A stretch of 64,000 nt of DNA from Dinoroseobacter sp. (GTDB lineage: Bacteria; Pseudomonadota; Alphaproteobacteria; Rhodobacterales; Rhodobacteraceae): the NCBI GenBank assembly GCA_017643385.1, contig JAEPNN010000001.1, positions 1 through 64,000 on the forward strand. The letters are read 5' to 3'. Below the pieces are notes generated by a model. The model was not told the origin of the DNA and did no database searches. It saw nothing but the letters and a program-made list of their open reading frames with translations. The stretch's first letter is position 1; every line of letters begins with the position of its first letter. The position numbers and the translations under genes are program-made. This document shows, in pieces, positions 35,141-45,057 of the stretch.

Positions 35141-36232
35141 ATGAAATCAGAGGGCCAATTAATGGAAACGCCTGAGCCTTTCGAGATTGGCGGAAGACCA
35201 ATAAATCAGGGTACTAAGCCCCTTTTTCTTCCCGACATTGGTACGTTCTTCAATCGCGATATTCCGCTCGCAATATCGATTATAGATAGCTTGGCAGATG
35301 CAGGCTTGACCCTGATCAAGGGCGAGATTCTGCAAAATACAGAAGTGTGCTTGCCAGGCGATCTTGTCGAGAACTACCTAGCGAGCGATGGCTCAACGAT
35401 ATTGGCTGAAAACTATCGTTCCCTGATCGAGCGAAAGACTGTTCCGCTCGAAGCTTACAGAAGGATATTTGGCCATTGCGCGCGCCGGCAGGTGGACTTC
35501 GTTCTCTCCGTGTACGACTTTGAGGGAGCCGCATTCGCCAAAGAGATCGGTGCAGTTGCGCTTAAGATTTCTTCATCAAACATCACTCACTACCCCCTTA
35601 TCACTTATGTTGCAGGGCTAGGATTACCGATCGTCCTTGATACAGGACATGCTACGTTGGCCGAGGCCGAACGGGCAGTTGCTTGGTGTCGTGCTATGGG
35701 GGAGAACCGGATAATTACAGAGCACAGCCCGCCCGCGCCGCCAAATCCAGTAAGCAACCACAATCTTATGTTCATGGGTTCGCTCGCCGCGCGTTGCGGC
35801 ACTTTTATCGGCCTTTCGGATCACCACCTTGGAAGCGAAATGCTACTTGCGGCGATCCCGATGGGGGCCGTCGTCCTAGAAAAAGGAGTCGCTGTTGACT
35901 CGATAACAAATGAGCAGGACCTTCAGCACGCCCTCTCTTTGTCGGCGATACCATCGGTAATGAAGTCAATCGACCGCGTCCATTCAGCGATTGGAGATGG
36001 CGCTGATCGCGACCTTTCAGGCAAACCACAATATAAATCACGTATGGGTATGGTGGCGTCGAAAAACTTGAGCATTGGCGCGGAACTCACATTAGATTCC
36101 GTGCGTTTCGCTTTCCCGGCAATTGGGATTCCAACCGAGTTCTGGCCGGAGATCGAGGGCATGACTGCTGCAAAGCCGATTAAGTCTGGAACCCCAATCT
36201 ATTGGTCTAGCATACATGCAAGACTACCTTAA
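35141..36232 (+). CDS. Divergent NeuB-family synthase paralogue with SAF domain
   Basis: A 363-residue NeuB-like protein. A barrel starts at LPDIGTFFNRDIPLAISIIDSLADAG, LIKGEILQ keeps the conserved Lys, ITEHSP and GLSDHHLGSE keep both metal-binding His. A C-terminal SAF domain follows SRMGMVASKNLSIG with its Arg. The catalytic Glu of the usual K-I-x-S-x-E motif is Asn147 here (LKISSSNITHYPL). It likely condenses PEP with an unusual sugar or has changed chemistry. It overlaps the kinase gene downstream by 17 bases. MET at codon 8 is an alternative start. Confidence 0.78.
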   Translation: MKSEGQLMETPEPFEIGGRPINQGTKPLFLPDIGTFFNRDIPLAISIIDSLADAGLTLIKGEILQNTEVCLPGDLVENYLASDGSTILAENYRSLIERKTVPLEAYRRIFGHCARRQVDFVLSVYDFEGAAFAKEIGAVALKISSSNITHYPLITYVAGLGLPIVLDTGHATLAEAERAVAWCRAMGENRIITEHSPPAPPNPVSNHNLMFMGSLAARCGTFIGLSDHHLGSEMLLAAIPMGAVVLEKGVAVDSITNEQDLQHALSLSAIPSVMKSIDRVHSAIGDGADRDLSGKPQYKSRMGMVASKNLSIGAELTLDSVRFAFPAIGIPTEFWPEIEGMTAAKPIKSGTPIYWSSIHARLP

Positions 36233-37238
36233 CAAACCGGCGTTCGAAAACTTCGGTGTCCGAAGTGCGCAATGGATTCGCCAACCCGCCACGATAGAAG
36301 CAAAGCTGTCGAGGGCCCTTCAGATTGGAGGCTCTTACTCGAAACTCGACACCCCTCAAGAAGGACTACTGGGCCACTATAAAGTCACCACCCCTGGTTC
36401 TACTGTTTTTATAAAGATCATACGTCCGAACAAAGCCAGACGCCAACTGGCCGCTGACAGGCTCGCCGGGCAGCTACAGGCAGGCGGCTTTCTTGTGAGC
36501 GCAACACTGGATAACAATCCTCGACCAATCGACCACGACCACGTAGCGCTCACATATGACTACATCGCCGGGGAGTATCTACCACATACGGAACATGCGA
36601 TCGCTAAACTTGGACACGCGCTTGGATGCCTGCACAGGGAACTTGGGCAACTGACATGCGCGAATGAAGTAAGGCAGCGGTGCACTGCTCGTTGGGAGAA
36701 CCTCCTGACACAAAAAGAGACGCTAAAGCATCTTGTTAATGAAAGTGCGGTCACTGCCTCAGTCAAAGAAAGCGTTTTGAGTAGCATAGAACAGAACATT
36801 ACAGATCACCTCAGGAGGTCACCGCAAATGATCCATGGGGACCTCAACTACGGCAATGTTCTACTCGCGCGAAGATCTGGCAGCCCCGTCGTCTTCTTGG
36901 ACTTTGAGGAAGCGATAGAGGCGCATTATTCCCCTCTCTTTGATGTCGCCATGGTAATTGAGCGGTTCATTTTGAACGCTTCGTCAGACCAAGATTTACT
37001 GCTTTCTGCCTTTCGTGAAGCATATAGAAAAGCGGGAGGCGGTTGGTTCTCTACAGACGCTCCCTTGGCCGGGATGCTCAAAGGTCTGGCGCTTCGGGCT
37101 TTGTTGATCTTAACGGCTTCGCACACGTTAGGATGGGCCAAATGGAAAGAAAAAGAGTGGCTCAAGTTCTGTGAATTACATGAAAAAGCAGTTCAAAATG
37201 ATCTGCTATTAACGCGTTGGTCCAAATGCCAAGCCTAG
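36216..37238 (+). CDS. APH/choline-kinase-type phosphotransferase
   Basis: A 340-residue protein kinase-like small-molecule kinase. A lysine in TVFIKIIRP near residue 68 fits the ATP site, LGCLHRELG lies centrally, and the catalytic loop MIHGDLNYGNVL with Asp209 and the metal-binding FLDFEEA follow. The overlaps with the NeuB paralogue before it (17 bases) and the next gene (13 bases) mean they are translated together. It probably phosphorylates a sugar, amino-alcohol or nonulosonate precursor. Substrate unknown. Confidence 0.72.
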   Translation: MQDYLNKPAFENFGVRSAQWIRQPATIEAKLSRALQIGGSYSKLDTPQEGLLGHYKVTTPGSTVFIKIIRPNKARRQLAADRLAGQLQAGGFLVSATLDNNPRPIDHDHVALTYDYIAGEYLPHTEHAIAKLGHALGCLHRELGQLTCANEVRQRCTARWENLLTQKETLKHLVNESAVTASVKESVLSSIEQNITDHLRRSPQMIHGDLNYGNVLLARRSGSPVVFLDFEEAIEAHYSPLFDVAMVIERFILNASSDQDLLLSAFREAYRKAGGGWFSTDAPLAGMLKGLALRALLILTASHTLGWAKWKEKEWLKFCELHEKAVQNDLLLTRWSKCQA

Positions 37239-38356
37239 CCACAACGCGCCGACCCCGCCTTCTGGTAAGCGGGCGAGATCCTTCAACCGCAATTGCTTTC
37301 GAGCACGTTATTAAAGAAAACTCAAGGTCACAAGCGTTTGAAATCAGGGGCTTGGCAAGTGGCGTTGCGTTCTTTCGCCTATCCAGTCTTCTAGGTCCGC
37401 AACATCTCATTGAAGTAAGCTCACCTACGCATGAAGAGGCCGCCACCAAACTCATACACCAGCTGTTTGACGATTGGCGACCCGATCTCTGTCTGGCGGG
37501 AGTTTCTGGCCCCGATCATGGGATCGACGAGATAATGGTTCGGGAAGCGAAAGCTCAAGGCATCTCTTCCTTCGTTTTCCAAAGTTATTGGGGAGACCTG
37601 AACCCCTTAACCATTCCGTTTCTTAACAAGATCTTAGTGATCGACCAATTTGCTGCGGATGTTACCGCGTCAAAATGCGCTGCGGAAATCTTCGTGGTCG
37701 GCAGCCCACAATACGATTCCTTGGGCGACCTAAAACCTCAGCAGCATCGACAGGCGTTCAACTCAGCCATTCGCAGATCACCGGCGCAACCAGTCATCGC
37801 TATCATGGGGCAACCACTAGAAGACTACACCGGATATTTTCCTACGTTTGAGATGTTCGCGAGCGCTGTAAAAGTGCTTAATCCATTGATTTTCCTGCGT
37901 AACCACCCGAAGGAAACCGATAACTCAAAGGCTCGAACTCGAGCAGTTTTTAACGAGTGCGGTCTCAGTGTTATAGAAAGCTCCGAACTTCTACTTGAAG
38001 ATATTTTGTGCGGTGCTGACCTTGTGGCGACGCCGTTCTCGACTTCATGCTTTGACCTACAAATGATCAATCGGGTTTCAGAGTTTCCACTCGCATCGGC
38101 CTGCTACATGATGTTCAACCCTGATCTCGCTGAAACCTTTCGACACCTTTCTGGCCTCAGAAGCATACCTAACAGTGACCACTCTGTCGCGACTTGCTTA
38201 ACTGACCCTTCTACAATTCTTGAAGATGTCCAGCACGCGCTGGCCCCAACGGTCCAGCAAGCACGTTGGCAAACCATCCGTCGCACCTTCGTCATGCCAG
38301 GTGGTGGCGCACGAAGGATCCTATCAACACTACACCAGCATCTTTCGTCTCGGTGA
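37226..38356 (+). CDS. Putative GT-B-fold surface-polysaccharide biosynthesis protein
   Basis: A 376-residue protein starting RPRLLVSGRDPSTAIAFEHVI. Motifs FVFQSYWGDLNP, EIFVVGSPQYDSLG, FLRNHPKETD and CGADLVATPFSTSCFD follow the order seen in epimerase/GT-B-like capsule proteins: acceptor-domain end, domain linker, basic His-Pro segment, and a Ser-rich donor-binding turn. It could be the glycosyltransferase for the second nonulosonate. The ATG at 37226 lies 13 bases before the upstream stop; a TTG three codons earlier is less likely. Confidence 0.5.
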   Translation: MPSLATTRRPRLLVSGRDPSTAIAFEHVIKENSRSQAFEIRGLASGVAFFRLSSLLGPQHLIEVSSPTHEEAATKLIHQLFDDWRPDLCLAGVSGPDHGIDEIMVREAKAQGISSFVFQSYWGDLNPLTIPFLNKILVIDQFAADVTASKCAAEIFVVGSPQYDSLGDLKPQQHRQAFNSAIRRSPAQPVIAIMGQPLEDYTGYFPTFEMFASAVKVLNPLIFLRNHPKETDNSKARTRAVFNECGLSVIESSELLLEDILCGADLVATPFSTSCFDLQMINRVSEFPLASACYMMFNPDLAETFRHLSGLRSIPNSDHSVATCLTDPSTILEDVQHALAPTVQQARWQTIRRTFVMPGGGARRILSTLHQHLSSR

Positions 38357-38489
38357 CCAACATTGCTCAGCTCGCTCAATGAAACTCGAGCGTACACCTC
38401 AGGCTAGCAAAACCACGGTTTGTATGGTTTTTAGGCGTCAAAGAAGCGGTGGTAATCGCCCAGATTTCCAACCTCGCTAGGAGCGCAGA

Positions 38490-39200
38490 ATGATCCAACC
38501 TAGTTATCTCGCAATTGTCCCCGCGCGGTCAGGATCAAAGCGCCTTCCAGGGAAAAACCTAATAGATTTCGGTGGTAAACCACTGATTGCTTGGTCGGTC
38601 GAAGCTGCGAAATCATCCCGGTACATCAACGAAGTCCTAGTTTCGACCGATAGCGTTGACATCGCAAATGCTGCGATAAGTGCCGGAGCACGCTTTGAAG
38701 AGTTACGAAAGCCAGCGCTTGCAACTGATACCGTGCCCTTAATCGATGTCGTGGCGGACATATTACAGAAGCGCGGGAACATGCCAGACTTCGTCGTTCT
38801 GTTGCAGCCGACTTCGCCTCTCAGGACGGGCAAACACATCGATGAAGCAATCGAAGTTATGGGCGACCAAGACGCGGTCATTAGCGTTACAAAACTGGAT
38901 AAGCCAAACGAGTGGTCGAACACGTTGCCTCCCGATATGTCGTTGGCCGGCTTCATGGCCCCGTCCGTACAGAACCGCCAATCTCAAGATCTGTCGTCAC
39001 GATATGCGCTAAACGGTGCCATCTATGTCGTTCGGACAGAACGCCTCCTTGCTGAACGGAGATTTATGCTACGCAACAAGATCGTTGCGTACGAGATGAG
39101 TGCTGACGTTTCCGTAGATATCGACACCAAGCTGGATCTGCTCGTCGCGAAGGGTTTGTACTTGGGATTGGATTGCGCTATCGCGCGTTTAGAATCCTGA
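38490..39200 (+). CDS. CMP-nonulosonate cytidylyltransferase (NeuA/LegF/PseF family)
   Basis: A 236-residue acylneuraminate cytidylyltransferase. IVPARSGSKRLPGKNL is the CTP-binding signature, KPLIAWSVEAAK, VLVSTDSVDIA, LLQPTSPLRTG and ALNGAIYVVRT follow, and SVDIDTKLDL closes it with metal-binding Asp residues. It activates a nonulosonic acid with CTP for transfer. It is the only such enzyme in the window, so it may serve the legI product, the divergent NeuB product, or both. TAGGAG at 38477-38482 provides the ribosome-binding site. Confidence 0.92.
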   Translation: MIQPSYLAIVPARSGSKRLPGKNLIDFGGKPLIAWSVEAAKSSRYINEVLVSTDSVDIANAAISAGARFEELRKPALATDTVPLIDVVADILQKRGNMPDFVVLLQPTSPLRTGKHIDEAIEVMGDQDAVISVTKLDKPNEWSNTLPPDMSLAGFMAPSVQNRQSQDLSSRYALNGAIYVVRTERLLAERRFMLRNKIVAYEMSADVSVDIDTKLDLLVAKGLYLGLDCAIARLES

Positions 39201-39220
39201 GCTGACGTTGCACTATTTCA

Positions 39221-40600
39221 ATGGAGAGCCCCTTGCCCGGTACAGTCTACTTTGTTCACGCTGTCGACACCGAAGGTCCTCTCTACGAAGGCCTCGAAGG
39301 GCTGTTCTCCGAGATCCGCGAACATTTTGCCATCGAACTTGAGCCAACCCGTAAGAATGTCCAACTGTTGAGAGAGAAGAAGATAAATCTCAACGGAAAT
39401 GAAGACATGGCGGCGTATTTTGTCCGCCCAGATAGGATCGACACTTATAATGAGTCCTGGGCTGATCTGGATCGAATGCACGATACGTTCATGGATTCTC
39501 AGTGGCGGGCATCTTTGGCAGATTCAGAAGGTAATCCATACATTGTTTCATGGTTTTGCATGGATCATGTGGGGTTCAACTATAACCCACGCAGACGTGC
39601 GATGGGTTACCATGAAATCTACAAATACTATGCAGGCAAAATTAAAGAATACGGTGCGTCTAGCGACAGGATTTACTGGCACTATCATCCGGCCAGCTTT
39701 TCCGGAAACGCGCACAGGATGGGCTACAACTACAGTTATTCCGAGAACCTGCACAACGAGATCATAGCGCGACGCGTGATTGATCATCTATGGTTCCCTG
39801 TGGCGAACCGTCCGGGGGGTCATATTGAAAGCTACGATATCAACGCATGGTTGGAACAGTGGATCCCCTTCGACCTTGCGAACCAGTCAATTGATCTAAA
39901 CCCAACGCTTGATGCCGAAGAACGCGCAGGCAGAATACCCGGCAGACATGGCGACTGGCGGGGGGCAACGACGGAATGGGATATCTATCAGCCTGATCTC
40001 TATGATTTTCGGAGACCCGGGTCTCTGCGCAGGTGGATATCGCGTTGCCTGAACATGAACTCGCGTCACTCAAACATGACGAAGGATGAAATACGTCGAG
40101 CATTTGCAAAAGCGGCTGACGGTGAAGATGTGTTCGTAAGCTATACCAACCACGACTTCCGTAACATGATCCAGGAAACGGAAGAATTGTGCAGAGATAT
40201 TCAGGAAGTCGCCTCGGATTTTGAGGGAAGCAATTTCCGGTGGGCGAACGCGGTTCAGGCCTTTCGGAGAGTTCTTGGGCTTGAGCACACTCCAAGTCCA
40301 GAGTTGTCGATAGATATATCTGAAAGCAAGATGCAGCTCTCGGTCCAGTCGGGTGACGTCTGGGGGCCTCAGCCATTCCTAGCGTTGAAAACGCTTGATG
40401 GAAGTTACTTCCATGACAACTTCATTCTCGATGGGGGAAACCAGTGGACCTACCCCTTTGACAAGAACAGTATCGAGTTTCATGCGCTAGAAACGATCGG
40501 CATTGGAACCAACGACAAGGTTGGCAATACCTTTGTAAAGACAGTGGATCTTCGCTCAGGCAAGAAAACAAGGCAGGTGTGGAACGACACCGACTGGTAG
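39221..40600 (+). CDS. Putative NodB-like polysaccharide deacetylase-family protein
   Basis: A 459-residue protein without a signal peptide or membrane segment. Three segments in order suggest a carbohydrate-esterase-4 (NodB) fold: HAVDTEGPL near residue 14 for the Asp motif, YWHYHPASF near 150 for the His motif, and NRPGGHIES near 195 for the Arg-Pro motif. DVFVSYTNHDF near 310 may be the distal His. The last 100 residues are beta-rich. It follows the CMP-nonulosonate synthetase by 20 bases. Deacetylation of an acetamido group is one possible role; assignment is by motif only. Confidence 0.45.
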   Translation: MESPLPGTVYFVHAVDTEGPLYEGLEGLFSEIREHFAIELEPTRKNVQLLREKKINLNGNEDMAAYFVRPDRIDTYNESWADLDRMHDTFMDSQWRASLADSEGNPYIVSWFCMDHVGFNYNPRRRAMGYHEIYKYYAGKIKEYGASSDRIYWHYHPASFSGNAHRMGYNYSYSENLHNEIIARRVIDHLWFPVANRPGGHIESYDINAWLEQWIPFDLANQSIDLNPTLDAEERAGRIPGRHGDWRGATTEWDIYQPDLYDFRRPGSLRRWISRCLNMNSRHSNMTKDEIRRAFAKAADGEDVFVSYTNHDFRNMIQETEELCRDIQEVASDFEGSNFRWANAVQAFRRVLGLEHTPSPELSIDISESKMQLSVQSGDVWGPQPFLALKTLDGSYFHDNFILDGGNQWTYPFDKNSIEFHALETIGIGTNDKVGNTFVKTVDLRSGKKTRQVWNDTDW

Positions 40601-40673
40601 CGCTTGGTGGGTACTCCTTATAGGGGCACAGGATGGCTCAAGCGGGGTTTTAGCTTCTTGCGACGCGCGCTTA

Positions 40674-42629
40674 TTAAGATCCCACCGATCTGATGTTGCT
40701 TGAGTGCAGGGGTATCAAGTTTACAGGCTCAGAAGATCCCGCCGCTTTGATCACTGAAGGGCTGTAGCCAATATCGATTCTTCGCAGCAGCGCTTGTACC
40801 TGCGAGCCATCTCGTGCGTGTGCTGCCTCCCAAAGCTCATCTAGGAAACGCGCCAGATCTGCTGAGGAAAGCTGTTCCTCATGTGCCGTCATGATCCGGG
40901 GATGCCTGGTTTCTTCAGTATCCCCCGATATCAGCAACTCTTCATAAAGTTTTTCGCCACCCCGCAACCCGGAAAAAACAATTTCGATGTCACCGGCTTT
41001 TGTCTCATTCGCGTTAACCGTCGACGTCTCGATAAACGGGGTCAATCCGGACAACCGGATCAAGCGTTCAGCCAAATCCAAAATACGTACGGGCTCTCCC
41101 ATATCCAGAACGAAAACATCGCCGCCTTTCGCCAATGCACCCGCCTGAATTACCAATTGAGCAGCCTCAGGAATGGTCATGAAGTATCGTGTAATTTCAG
41201 GGTCCGTGACTGTAACAGGCCCACCCTCAGCAATCTGGCTCCGAAACCGCGGGATAACGGAACCAGAAGAACCTAACACGTTTCCGAAACGCACTATCGA
41301 AAATCGAGCGCTATCCTGAGTGGCGGCAAAATCCTGACAGATTAATTCGGCCACTCGTTTTGTGGCGCCCATGACATTAGTTGGACGCACAGCCTTGTCC
41401 GTTGAAACCAGGATAAAAGCCTCAACACCTGCAGCGACCGCTGCTTGCGCCAAATTACGGGTCCCAAAGACGTTGTTTCGCACACCTTCCGCTATGTTTT
41501 TCTCTACCAAAGGCACGTGCTTGTAGGCAGCCGCGTGATAAATTGTCTGGATATCGTATTGACGCAGGATGGCTTCCATCCAAGGCCTTTGCTGCACTGA
41601 ACCGAGGATAGGGTGTAGCTCGACCGAAAGCCCGTGCCGTCTTATGCGTTCTGAAAGCTCTTGGTGGATCTGGTAAAGATTGAACTCGGACTGCTCCAAC
41701 AGAACAAGCGATTTGGGTGCGAGGTCAAGCAACTGACGGCATAGTTCAGATCCAATTGATCCCCCGGCTCCGGTTACCATGACAAACTTGTTTGTCACAC
41801 TCGTCGTCATCAGTTCGGGCCGGGGTGGGATTGGATCACGACCAAGTAAGTCCTCAACAGAGACCGCTCTTATATCATCAATGGACGCCCGACCAGAAAT
41901 CAGATCACCCATGTCAGGGATGGTCTGAACCTGAACAGAAAGGGGCTCAACACGTTGCAAGATTTTGCGACGCTCAGAACGTGATAGATCAGGAAGCGCC
42001 AAGAGTATGACCTCAATCCCATTTAGCGAGAGTATCTCTTCGAGCTGATCGGAAGAGTAAACGCGCAAACCCGAGATCGTTGCGCCCTCAAGGTTTTTAT
42101 CATCATCTATAAACAACAAAGGAGCATGCTCGTTTGCACTGCGCAGAGAGGCAACAACCTGGCGTCCTGCACTTCCCGCACCATAAACCGCTACGGCAAC
42201 TCGGGGTGATGCATGAAATTCTGTGTACAGAGTACGCCAGAAGGCACGAGAGCCCCCAATCATGATAGTTGCAAGCAGCAGGTAGATAATTGGTACCGAG
42301 CGTGGAACGAACCAATCAAAGACCTGACTGACCAGGAGCATAGCCATAGACGAGGCAAAAACGCCCAGTAAAACCGTATAAGTCGCTTGGAACCCGATGT
42401 AACGCAAAACCGCTCTGTAAAAGCCTGTGCGGATAAAAATGATTAATGTAACTGGAACAACTGAAAAGAGCACCAGCCAAGTATCCAGATCAAAGAAAAA
42501 CACCCAGCTGTCGAGCCGCAACCACATTGCAAAAATAAAGCACGCTGTGATTAGAACACAGTCGATAAAAACTTGAATCAAACGTTTTTGCAGGCGCGGC
42601 AAACTTAGGAGCTTATTAAAAAAAACCAT
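40674..42629 (-). CDS. Membrane-anchored nucleotide-sugar 4,6-dehydratase (WbpM/CapD family)
   Basis: A 651-residue protein. Four N-terminal membrane segments (about residues 15-125) are followed by a Rossmann domain (YGAGSAGRQVV near 147) and the catalytic SDR domain with VTGAGGSIGSELCRQ near 287. HAAAYKHVPLVEKN and STDKAVRPTNVMGATKR follow, the usual Tyr being Met as in the long WbpM group. It dehydrates UDP-GlcNAc to the 4-keto-6-deoxy sugar used for bacillosamine, QuiNAc or FucNAc. The start at 42629 has an AAAGGG site upstream; a TTG further up is less likely. It is divergent from gmd. Confidence 0.88.
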   Translation of the reverse strand: MVFFNKLLSLPRLQKRLIQVFIDCVLITACFIFAMWLRLDSWVFFFDLDTWLVLFSVVPVTLIIFIRTGFYRAVLRYIGFQATYTVLLGVFASSMAMLLVSQVFDWFVPRSVPIIYLLLATIMIGGSRAFWRTLYTEFHASPRVAVAVYGAGSAGRQVVASLRSANEHAPLLFIDDDKNLEGATISGLRVYSSDQLEEILSLNGIEVILLALPDLSRSERRKILQRVEPLSVQVQTIPDMGDLISGRASIDDIRAVSVEDLLGRDPIPPRPELMTTSVTNKFVMVTGAGGSIGSELCRQLLDLAPKSLVLLEQSEFNLYQIHQELSERIRRHGLSVELHPILGSVQQRPWMEAILRQYDIQTIYHAAAYKHVPLVEKNIAEGVRNNVFGTRNLAQAAVAAGVEAFILVSTDKAVRPTNVMGATKRVAELICQDFAATQDSARFSIVRFGNVLGSSGSVIPRFRSQIAEGGPVTVTDPEITRYFMTIPEAAQLVIQAGALAKGGDVFVLDMGEPVRILDLAERLIRLSGLTPFIETSTVNANETKAGDIEIVFSGLRGGEKLYEELLISGDTEETRHPRIMTAHEEQLSSADLARFLDELWEAAHARDGSQVQALLRRIDIGYSPSVIKAAGSSEPVNLIPLHSSNIRSVGS

Positions 42630-42918
42630 GTACGATCGCCCTTTGCGCTTCTCACTAGACGAAATGGTGCACCAATGCAAAGGCTAGCGGAACTGATGCT
42701 AAAGGAGCCAAGTGAGTTTCTGCTTTGGGAATGTGCCATGGGATTATCAAGTTTGGTAGCCCAACTCACGTACTGTTTTGCATACTAAACAATAGCCCCG
42801 GTACGGAGCCAACTTCTTGCGCCCCAATAAAGCCCCAAACCCGCCCGAACCTTTGCTTATTGTTCACGATATAGGAACAATAACAGCACATAGAGAATCA
42901 AGCAGGCAGTGATTTAGA

Positions 42919-44043
42919 ATGAAACGCGCATTGATCACCGGCATCACGGGTCAGGATGGCAGTTATCTTGCCGAGTTCCTGCTTGAGAAGGGCTATGAGG
43001 TGCATGGCATCAAGCGCCGTGCTTCGCTGTTCAACACGCAGCGTGTGGACCATATCTATGAAGACCCGCACACCGATAATCAGCGCCTGAAGCTTCATTA
43101 CGGTGATCTGACAGACAGCTCGAACCTGACGCGCATCCTGCGTGAGGTTGAACCGGATGAAGTCTATAACCTTGGCGCGCAATCCCATGTTGCCGTCAGC
43201 TTCGAGGCCCCCGAATATACGGCTGATGTGGACGCGATCGGGACGTTGCGTTTGCTGGAATCGATCCGCTTTCTGGGCTTGGAAAAACACACGCGGTTCT
43301 ATCAGGCGTCGACCTCTGAACTTTATGGCCTCGTCCAGGAAACCCCGCAGCGTGAGACGACACCGTTTCACCCGCGCTCGCCTTACGCGGTTGCCAAACT
43401 CTATGCCTATTGGATGGCCGTGAATTACCGCGAAGCCTACGGGATGTATGCCTGTAACGGCATCCTGTTTAACCATGAAAGCCCGCGGCGCGGGGAGACC
43501 TTTGTGACCCGCAAGATCACACGGGGGCTGGCGAACATCGCGCAAGGTCTCGAGGACTGTCTCTATATGGGCAATATCGACAGCCTCCGCGACTGGGGCC
43601 ACGCCAAGGATTACGTTCGCATGCAGTGGATGATGCTGCAGCAGGAGATGCCTGAGGATTACGTAATTGCGACTGGGCTGCAGTATTCTGTCCGCGAGTT
43701 TATCACTTGGTCCGCCCGAGAGCTCGGGATTGACCTGGAATTTAGCGGAACCGGAACAGAAGAGATTGCGACCGTGACGGCTGTGACCTCCGACATGGCC
43801 TCTGCTGTGAAGGCAGGTGATGTGGTGATGCGGATTGATCCACGCTATTTCCGGCCCGCCGAGGTCGAAACCCTTCTGGGCGATCCATCCAAGGCAAAAA
43901 CACAACTAGGCTGGGAGCCGGAGATCACCGTGCAGGAGATGTGCGCCGAGATGGTGGCAGAGGACCTGAAGTCTGCCCGCCGTGCAGCTCTGCTGAAGGA
44001 ACATGGGCTGGAGCTGCCTGTGAGCCTGGAAGACGGGGCATGA
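42919..44043 (+). CDS. gmd: GDP-mannose 4,6-dehydratase
   Basis: A 374-residue extended [28 protein letters not shown] at the N-terminus, [25 protein letters not shown], the Thr-Ser-Glu and [10 protein letters not shown] catalytic motifs, [16 protein letters not shown] and [10 protein letters not shown] are all hallmarks of Gmd. It turns GDP-mannose into GDP-4-keto-6-deoxymannose. With fcl overlapping its stop (ATGA) it forms the GDP-L-fucose pathway, fed by the ManC encoded at the left edge of the window. Confidence 0.96.
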   Translation: MKRALITGITGQDGSYLAEFLLEKGYEVHGIKRRASLFNTQRVDHIYEDPHTDNQRLKLHYGDLTDSSNLTRILREVEPDEVYNLGAQSHVAVSFEAPEYTADVDAIGTLRLLESIRFLGLEKHTRFYQASTSELYGLVQETPQRETTPFHPRSPYAVAKLYAYWMAVNYREAYGMYACNGILFNHESPRRGETFVTRKITRGLANIAQGLEDCLYMGNIDSLRDWGHAKDYVRMQWMMLQQEMPEDYVIATGLQYSVREFITWSARELGIDLEFSGTGTEEIATVTAVTSDMASAVKAGDVVMRIDPRYFRPAEVETLLGDPSKAKTQLGWEPEITVQEMCAEMVAEDLKSARRAALLKEHGLELPVSLEDGA

Positions 44044-44987
44044 GCTATTCTCTCAACGGCAAACGCATCTTTGTTGCCGGCCATCGAGGAATGGTGGGGA
44101 GTGCGCTGGTACGACGGCTGGCCTCTGAAGGCTGCGAGGTTGTGACAGCCGGCCGCGATGTGCTGGATCTGGCGGATCAGGCAGCCGTCCGAGACTGGTT
44201 CAACACCGAGAAACCAGACGCTGTGATCCTCGCCGCCGCGAAAGTGGGTGGTATCCACGCCAACGACACCTATCCGGTCGACTTCCTCGCCGACAATCTG
44301 GCCCTGCAAACAAATGTGATCACGTCAGCCCATGAAAGTGGCGTCGAAAAGCTGCTGTTTCTCGGCTCCAGCTGCATCTACCCCAAGCATGCTCCCCAAC
44401 CGATCCCGGAAGAAGCGCTACTGACAGGCCCGTTGGAGCCCACCAACGAATGGTACGCGATCGCCAAGATCGCAGGCATCAAGCTGTGTCAGGCCTATCG
44501 CAAACAGTACGGGGCAGATTTTATCAGCGCGCAGCCGACGAACCTTTATGGTCCGGGGGACAATTACGATCTGGAAAACTCCCACGTCCTGCCCGCGCTT
44601 CTGCGCAAGTTCCACGAGGCAAAAGAGGCAGGGGCAGATCAAGTGGTGGTCTGGGGCAGCGGCACACCCTTGCGCGAGTTTCTGCATGTGGACGACCTGG
44701 CCGACGCTCTGGTCTTCCTTTTGAAGGAATATTCCGACCCCATGCCGCTGAACGTGGGTTCGGGGGCCGAAGTGACGATCCGTGACCTCGCCGAGACCAT
44801 CGCAAAGGTCGTGGGGTATGACGCAGAGCTAATGTTCGATGCTGACAAACCCGACGGGACGCCAAGAAAGCTGATGGACAGCACACGGCTTCATGGACTG
44901 GGGTGGAACAGAGCGCGGGGGCTGGAGGAGGGCATCCGTCACGCATATGCCGATTGGCTGCAACAGGCGAGAAAAAAGCTGCACTAA
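44040..44987 (+). CDS. fcl: GDP-L-fucose synthase
   Basis: A 315-residue epimerase/reductase: [55 protein letters not shown] with catalytic Tyr/Lys, [13 protein letters not shown] and [16 protein letters not shown]. It epimerises C3/C5 and reduces C4 of the Gmd product to give GDP-L-fucose. The start at 44040 overlaps the gmd stop by four bases; the longer open frame upstream lies inside gmd. It marks the right edge of the polysaccharide locus. Confidence 0.96.
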   Translation: MSYSLNGKRIFVAGHRGMVGSALVRRLASEGCEVVTAGRDVLDLADQAAVRDWFNTEKPDAVILAAAKVGGIHANDTYPVDFLADNLALQTNVITSAHESGVEKLLFLGSSCIYPKHAPQPIPEEALLTGPLEPTNEWYAIAKIAGIKLCQAYRKQYGADFISAQPTNLYGPGDNYDLENSHVLPALLRKFHEAKEAGADQVVVWGSGTPLREFLHVDDLADALVFLLKEYSDPMPLNVGSGAEVTIRDLAETIAKVVGYDAELMFDADKPDGTPRKLMDSTRLHGLGWNRARGLEEGIRHAYADWLQQARKKLH

Positions 44988-45057
44988 AGCTCTTTTCACC
45001 TTCGAGGATAGAGATATGGTCAACGCGTATCGTTAGTTTGTATCGAAAGCTTCATTC

